From Trissonchulus latispiculum (taxonomy: Eukaryota; Nematoda; Enoplea; Enoplida; Ironidae), in the NCBI GenBank assembly GCA_030248195.1, contig JASAND010026020.1:1-64000 (forward strand): a DNA stretch of 64,000 bases. The letters are read 5' to 3'. The notes below the pieces were generated by a model, which had not been told where the DNA came from, made no database searches, and saw only the letters and a program-made list of their open reading frames with translations. Below, one piece after another: positions 63,201 to 64,000 of this stretch (the stretch's first letter is position 1; every line of letters begins with the position of its first letter). The position numbers were made by a program, and so were the translations under genes.

Positions 63201-64000
63201 TTAATTAATAATAATAACTATTAAATTAGCTACGGTAAATCTTAGGTTAATTAGCAAATCAGCGAGCAGACACGCGTTTATATGAAAGCGTGTAATTAGT
63301 ACTAATGTCGGACTCCCCTCCCCTCCCCCGGAAGTTACAGGGGGATACCTAGTTAACGGACCGAGCATGCCTAGCATGCTTAGTTAATAGTAGTGTAAGA
63401 ATTTCTTACCTTATCTATTATTCACTCTTGCAAACGCTATAGTGTTATATTGACATTGAAAGTGAGTAACTTAATATTTGATTACCATGTACTGGTTGTG
63501 GTACTGTTACACGTTGTGAATTCGGTTACCCTAGTGTGAACTGTGAATTGGTAAGTTTGATGCTAATGCACAACCAGCCTGGTTGTGATGGCGGGTTCTG
63601 GTGTTCGGGAGAAGTGCTTTTTTACCCAGGGTGAACTGTTACTTTGTTTAACAGCAAACATGGACTGCGCGTTTTTATGAAAAAAATTAAAAATTTATTG
63701 GTTTAATCTAATTCAGAGCAAAATTAACAAAAATGTATACGTATCGTTCGGTTTATTTGATGCAATGTTGGAAGTTATATTGGGTGGGATATATTGTATT
63801 TTTTATGTTTTCTGTAGGTCGGTTTCATTTTTTGCACAATTGGGTCATTTTAGATGAAACACTATATTGAAGCTTACCAGGAAAGGAGCGGCGTTCTCAG
63901 CACTTCTTTGCAAACTGCTGTTCACAAATTGGATATGTTATCCTTACAGAAGGATCCTAATATGCAGGATTATCTGAACACCCTGAACGAGATTAGATTG
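57000..64000 (+). CDS. PIGO: GPI ethanolamine phosphate transferase 3 (PIG-O), 3' partial
   Basis: Adds ethanolamine phosphate to the third mannose of the GPI precursor in the ER membrane, working in the family with PIGF. Coding exons: 57000-57260, 59869-60150, 60619-60778, 61907-62027, 62231-62408, 62746-62889, 63854-64000 (continues). They join in frame to 431 residues. A signal-anchor helix lies at about residues 10-34, then the alkaline-phosphatase-type domain: [13 protein letters not shown] with the metal-binding Asp, PPTTTLQRL with the nucleophile Thr, [26 protein letters not shown] and [16 protein letters not shown]. This matches human PIGO in order. The C-terminal multi-helix region is beyond the window. 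Intron 1 houses an opposite-strand transporter gene. Confidence 0.95.
57261..57568. other. PIGO intron 1, 5' part
   Basis: 308 bp between the PIGO exon 1 donor and the stop codon of the minus-strand transporter. It would hold that gene's 3' untranslated region; no poly(A) signal stands out. Confidence 0.4.
57569..59605 (-). CDS. SLC49A3: SLC49-type major-facilitator transporter (intronless)
   Basis: 678 codons without an intron, wholly inside PIGO intron 1 on the opposite strand. Residues 1-210 are a hydrophilic Lys/Ser-rich tail; from about 215 to 655 run about 12 hydrophobic segments. The first membrane segment [20 protein letters not shown] followed by [15 protein letters not shown], and the block [19 protein letters not shown], resemble the FLVCR/MFSD7 (SLC49) family. 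MFSD7/SLC49A3 is my best guess within it; substrates of that member are not settled and FLVCR-type haem or choline transport should not be assumed. The start could be Met1 (59605) or Met18 (59554). Lack of introns beside intron-rich neighbours suggests a retrocopy origin, but the frame is intact. Confidence 0.85.
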   Translation of the reverse strand: MHASKRFKWSQCPFLSIMFSSEQHNINKQKFTSLEEKSKSQTKQALKKENKGRSSTSAVKKSIQKDEKLKSADRKSPSPKSESPVLTKPSFDLETEDRIAKTSAKSLSKSGLLATFLHKGGKTRQSEGKTITLKTAKTPSSDISSMRTVALGGQLFTIADEKRRKPVKVKEKSLKSKRRLTLRRSITTSISNIRRKLSQSIQKQVILYRTYKWRWCVIATLMLFNISNSVSWIGFASVANFADEFYGRLASNYFSLAFLCATVGIGLPAMWIVSYVSLRVNCSLATWTNVAGALFRAASSLSVLPIKGRFGLALTGQILAGAASPFGLALPSKVAVAWFPAQERTLACTLGALSDGIGVLTANLVAPRLVTATDHIYRLNLFSLALCMLVLFTALAVNVSEPKLPPSKVATMKTVSFRESICRLAKQPGYWLVAATLSVGSGVFTALYTLMQQILCTNGYSNAFAGLCSVLVIIGGIVGGLASGMLADRTRKLDEIAKINMAFTALSGIGYSNAALCPNLKWAIGLCCFFLGFFAFGAFPIGLELSAELTYPVASSTGSGFIIFSGQLCGAVLITVMQSLRIDPHPRQLAIETCSVSAAPNGKVEPANFSRSLTLLMLAASLVTVAFIACFKARYNRAEADKAREDSGNTEETQVSINLTTDVINPAIEAPSKQIAKV
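59606..59868. other. PIGO intron 1, 3' part; presumed transporter promoter region
   Basis: 263 bp between the transporter start and PIGO exon 2. A TATATATATA run at about 59643-59653 sits 40-50 bp upstream of the first ATG on the minus strand and could act as a TATA box. Confidence 0.35.
59869..60150 (+). CDS. PIGO: PIGO exon 2
   Basis: Acceptor TTTCAG, donor [29 protein letters not shown] and [20 protein letters not shown] match human PIGO closely and include the putative Thr nucleophile. Confidence 0.97.
60619..60778 (+). CDS. PIGO: PIGO exon 3
   Basis: Acceptor TTTTAG, donor [24 protein letters not shown] and [17 protein letters not shown] match human FMGDDTWKDLFPGAF and [17 protein letters not shown]. 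Confidence 0.97.
60779..61906. other. PIGO intron 3 with GC-rich inverted blocks
   Basis: About 60990-61140 and 61680-61825 are G/C-rich blocks in roughly inverted arrangement (GGGGACTGGGCCGG; complement GGCCACTCCCCAAAATTGGG). They stand out from the A/T-rich intron and may be the arms of a diverged element. Confidence 0.4.
61907..62027 (+). CDS. PIGO: PIGO exon 4
   Basis: Acceptor CCACAG, donor [28 protein letters not shown] matches human [21 protein letters not shown]; His/Asp metal ligands are present. Confidence 0.97.
62231..62408 (+). CDS. PIGO: PIGO exon 5
   Basis: Acceptor CTGTAG, donor [29 protein letters not shown] matches human [20 protein letters not shown], the C-terminal metal-binding motif. 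Confidence 0.97.
62746..62889 (+). CDS. PIGO: PIGO exon 6
   Basis: Acceptor TTGCAG, donor [29 protein letters not shown] and NLGKVV match human [26 protein letters not shown]. Confidence 0.96.
62997..63430. mobile_element. CAAGAGT-family MITE in PIGO intron 6
   Basis: The ends CAAGAGCACATAATAGATAA and the complement of CAAGAGTGAATAATAGATAA match. The arms continue through CTAAGCATGCTAGGCATGCT on both sides. The flanks CGAACGC (62990-62996) and CAAACGC (63431-63437) form a 7-bp duplication with one mismatch. 434 bp, no gene. Confidence 0.8.
63854..64000 (+). CDS. PIGO: PIGO exon 7 (runs off the window)
   Basis: Acceptor [22 protein letters not shown] continues in phase from exon 6 and parallels the human stretch around FLHTYSAATQDLQ. 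Still open at the window end. Confidence 0.88.
   Translation, partial: MKHYIEAYQERSGVLSTSLQTAVHKLDMLSLQKDPNMQDYLNTLNEIRL

Overview
The window is nuclear DNA from an animal, probably an invertebrate; I could not place it further. The evidence is a spliced DOCK6/7/8-type Rac/Cdc42 exchange factor, a spliced PIGO gene, GT-AG introns (one GC-AG), mostly short introns, and heavy non-coding repeat content. No rRNA, CRISPR or viral gene is visible, and no transposase, reverse transcriptase or Rep/helicase reading frame was recognised.

Layout. 1-2103 is repeat: a 262-bp tandem repeat, then an inverted-repeat transposon-like element. 2146-50938 is a DOCK gene on +, read as 30 coding exons whose reading frames join without a break to give about 2,282 residues; its N-terminus lies upstream of the window. 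50939-56999 is intergenic and holds layered inverted repeats, including a hAT-like element with an 8-bp target duplication. 57000 to the window end is the first seven coding exons of PIGO on + (GPI ethanolamine phosphate transferase 3; 3' part missing). Inside PIGO intron 1, on -, is an intronless 678-codon SLC49-type major-facilitator transporter gene.

The most unusual part is DOCK intron 13 (11903-32008, about 20.1 kb). From 12146 to 30508 it is a Russian-doll array of about 20 non-coding elements. Each element has a short hairpin head, an (ATT)n/(TTTA)n microsatellite, a body and a tail. The tail repeats the head motif in complementary form. Four subfamilies carry different but always complementary motifs (GGGTTGCCGC, GGGTTGTCGC, GGGTTCCCGCCC, GTGTTGCCCAC). 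Read like brackets, every one of the 19 tails closes the nearest open head of its own subfamily, leaving one orphan head. The elements therefore appear to have inserted repeatedly into each other's internal microsatellite, all in one orientation and up to eight levels deep. The layout resembles Helentron-associated non-autonomous elements (subterminal inverted repeats, internal microsatellite), but that classification is inference.

Other mobile DNA in the introns includes a CAAGAGT-TIR MITE family with 7-bp target duplications (one copy duplicated the splice acceptor of DOCK exon 17), a CTGGG-TIR family with poly-G cores and 5-bp duplications, a large G-rich/C-rich palindromic array, and a dispersed element whose internal monomer has expanded into a roughly 145-bp minisatellite with higher-order structure. 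The three genes have no evident functional link: cytoskeletal GTPase signalling, GPI-anchor synthesis in the ER, and membrane transport.
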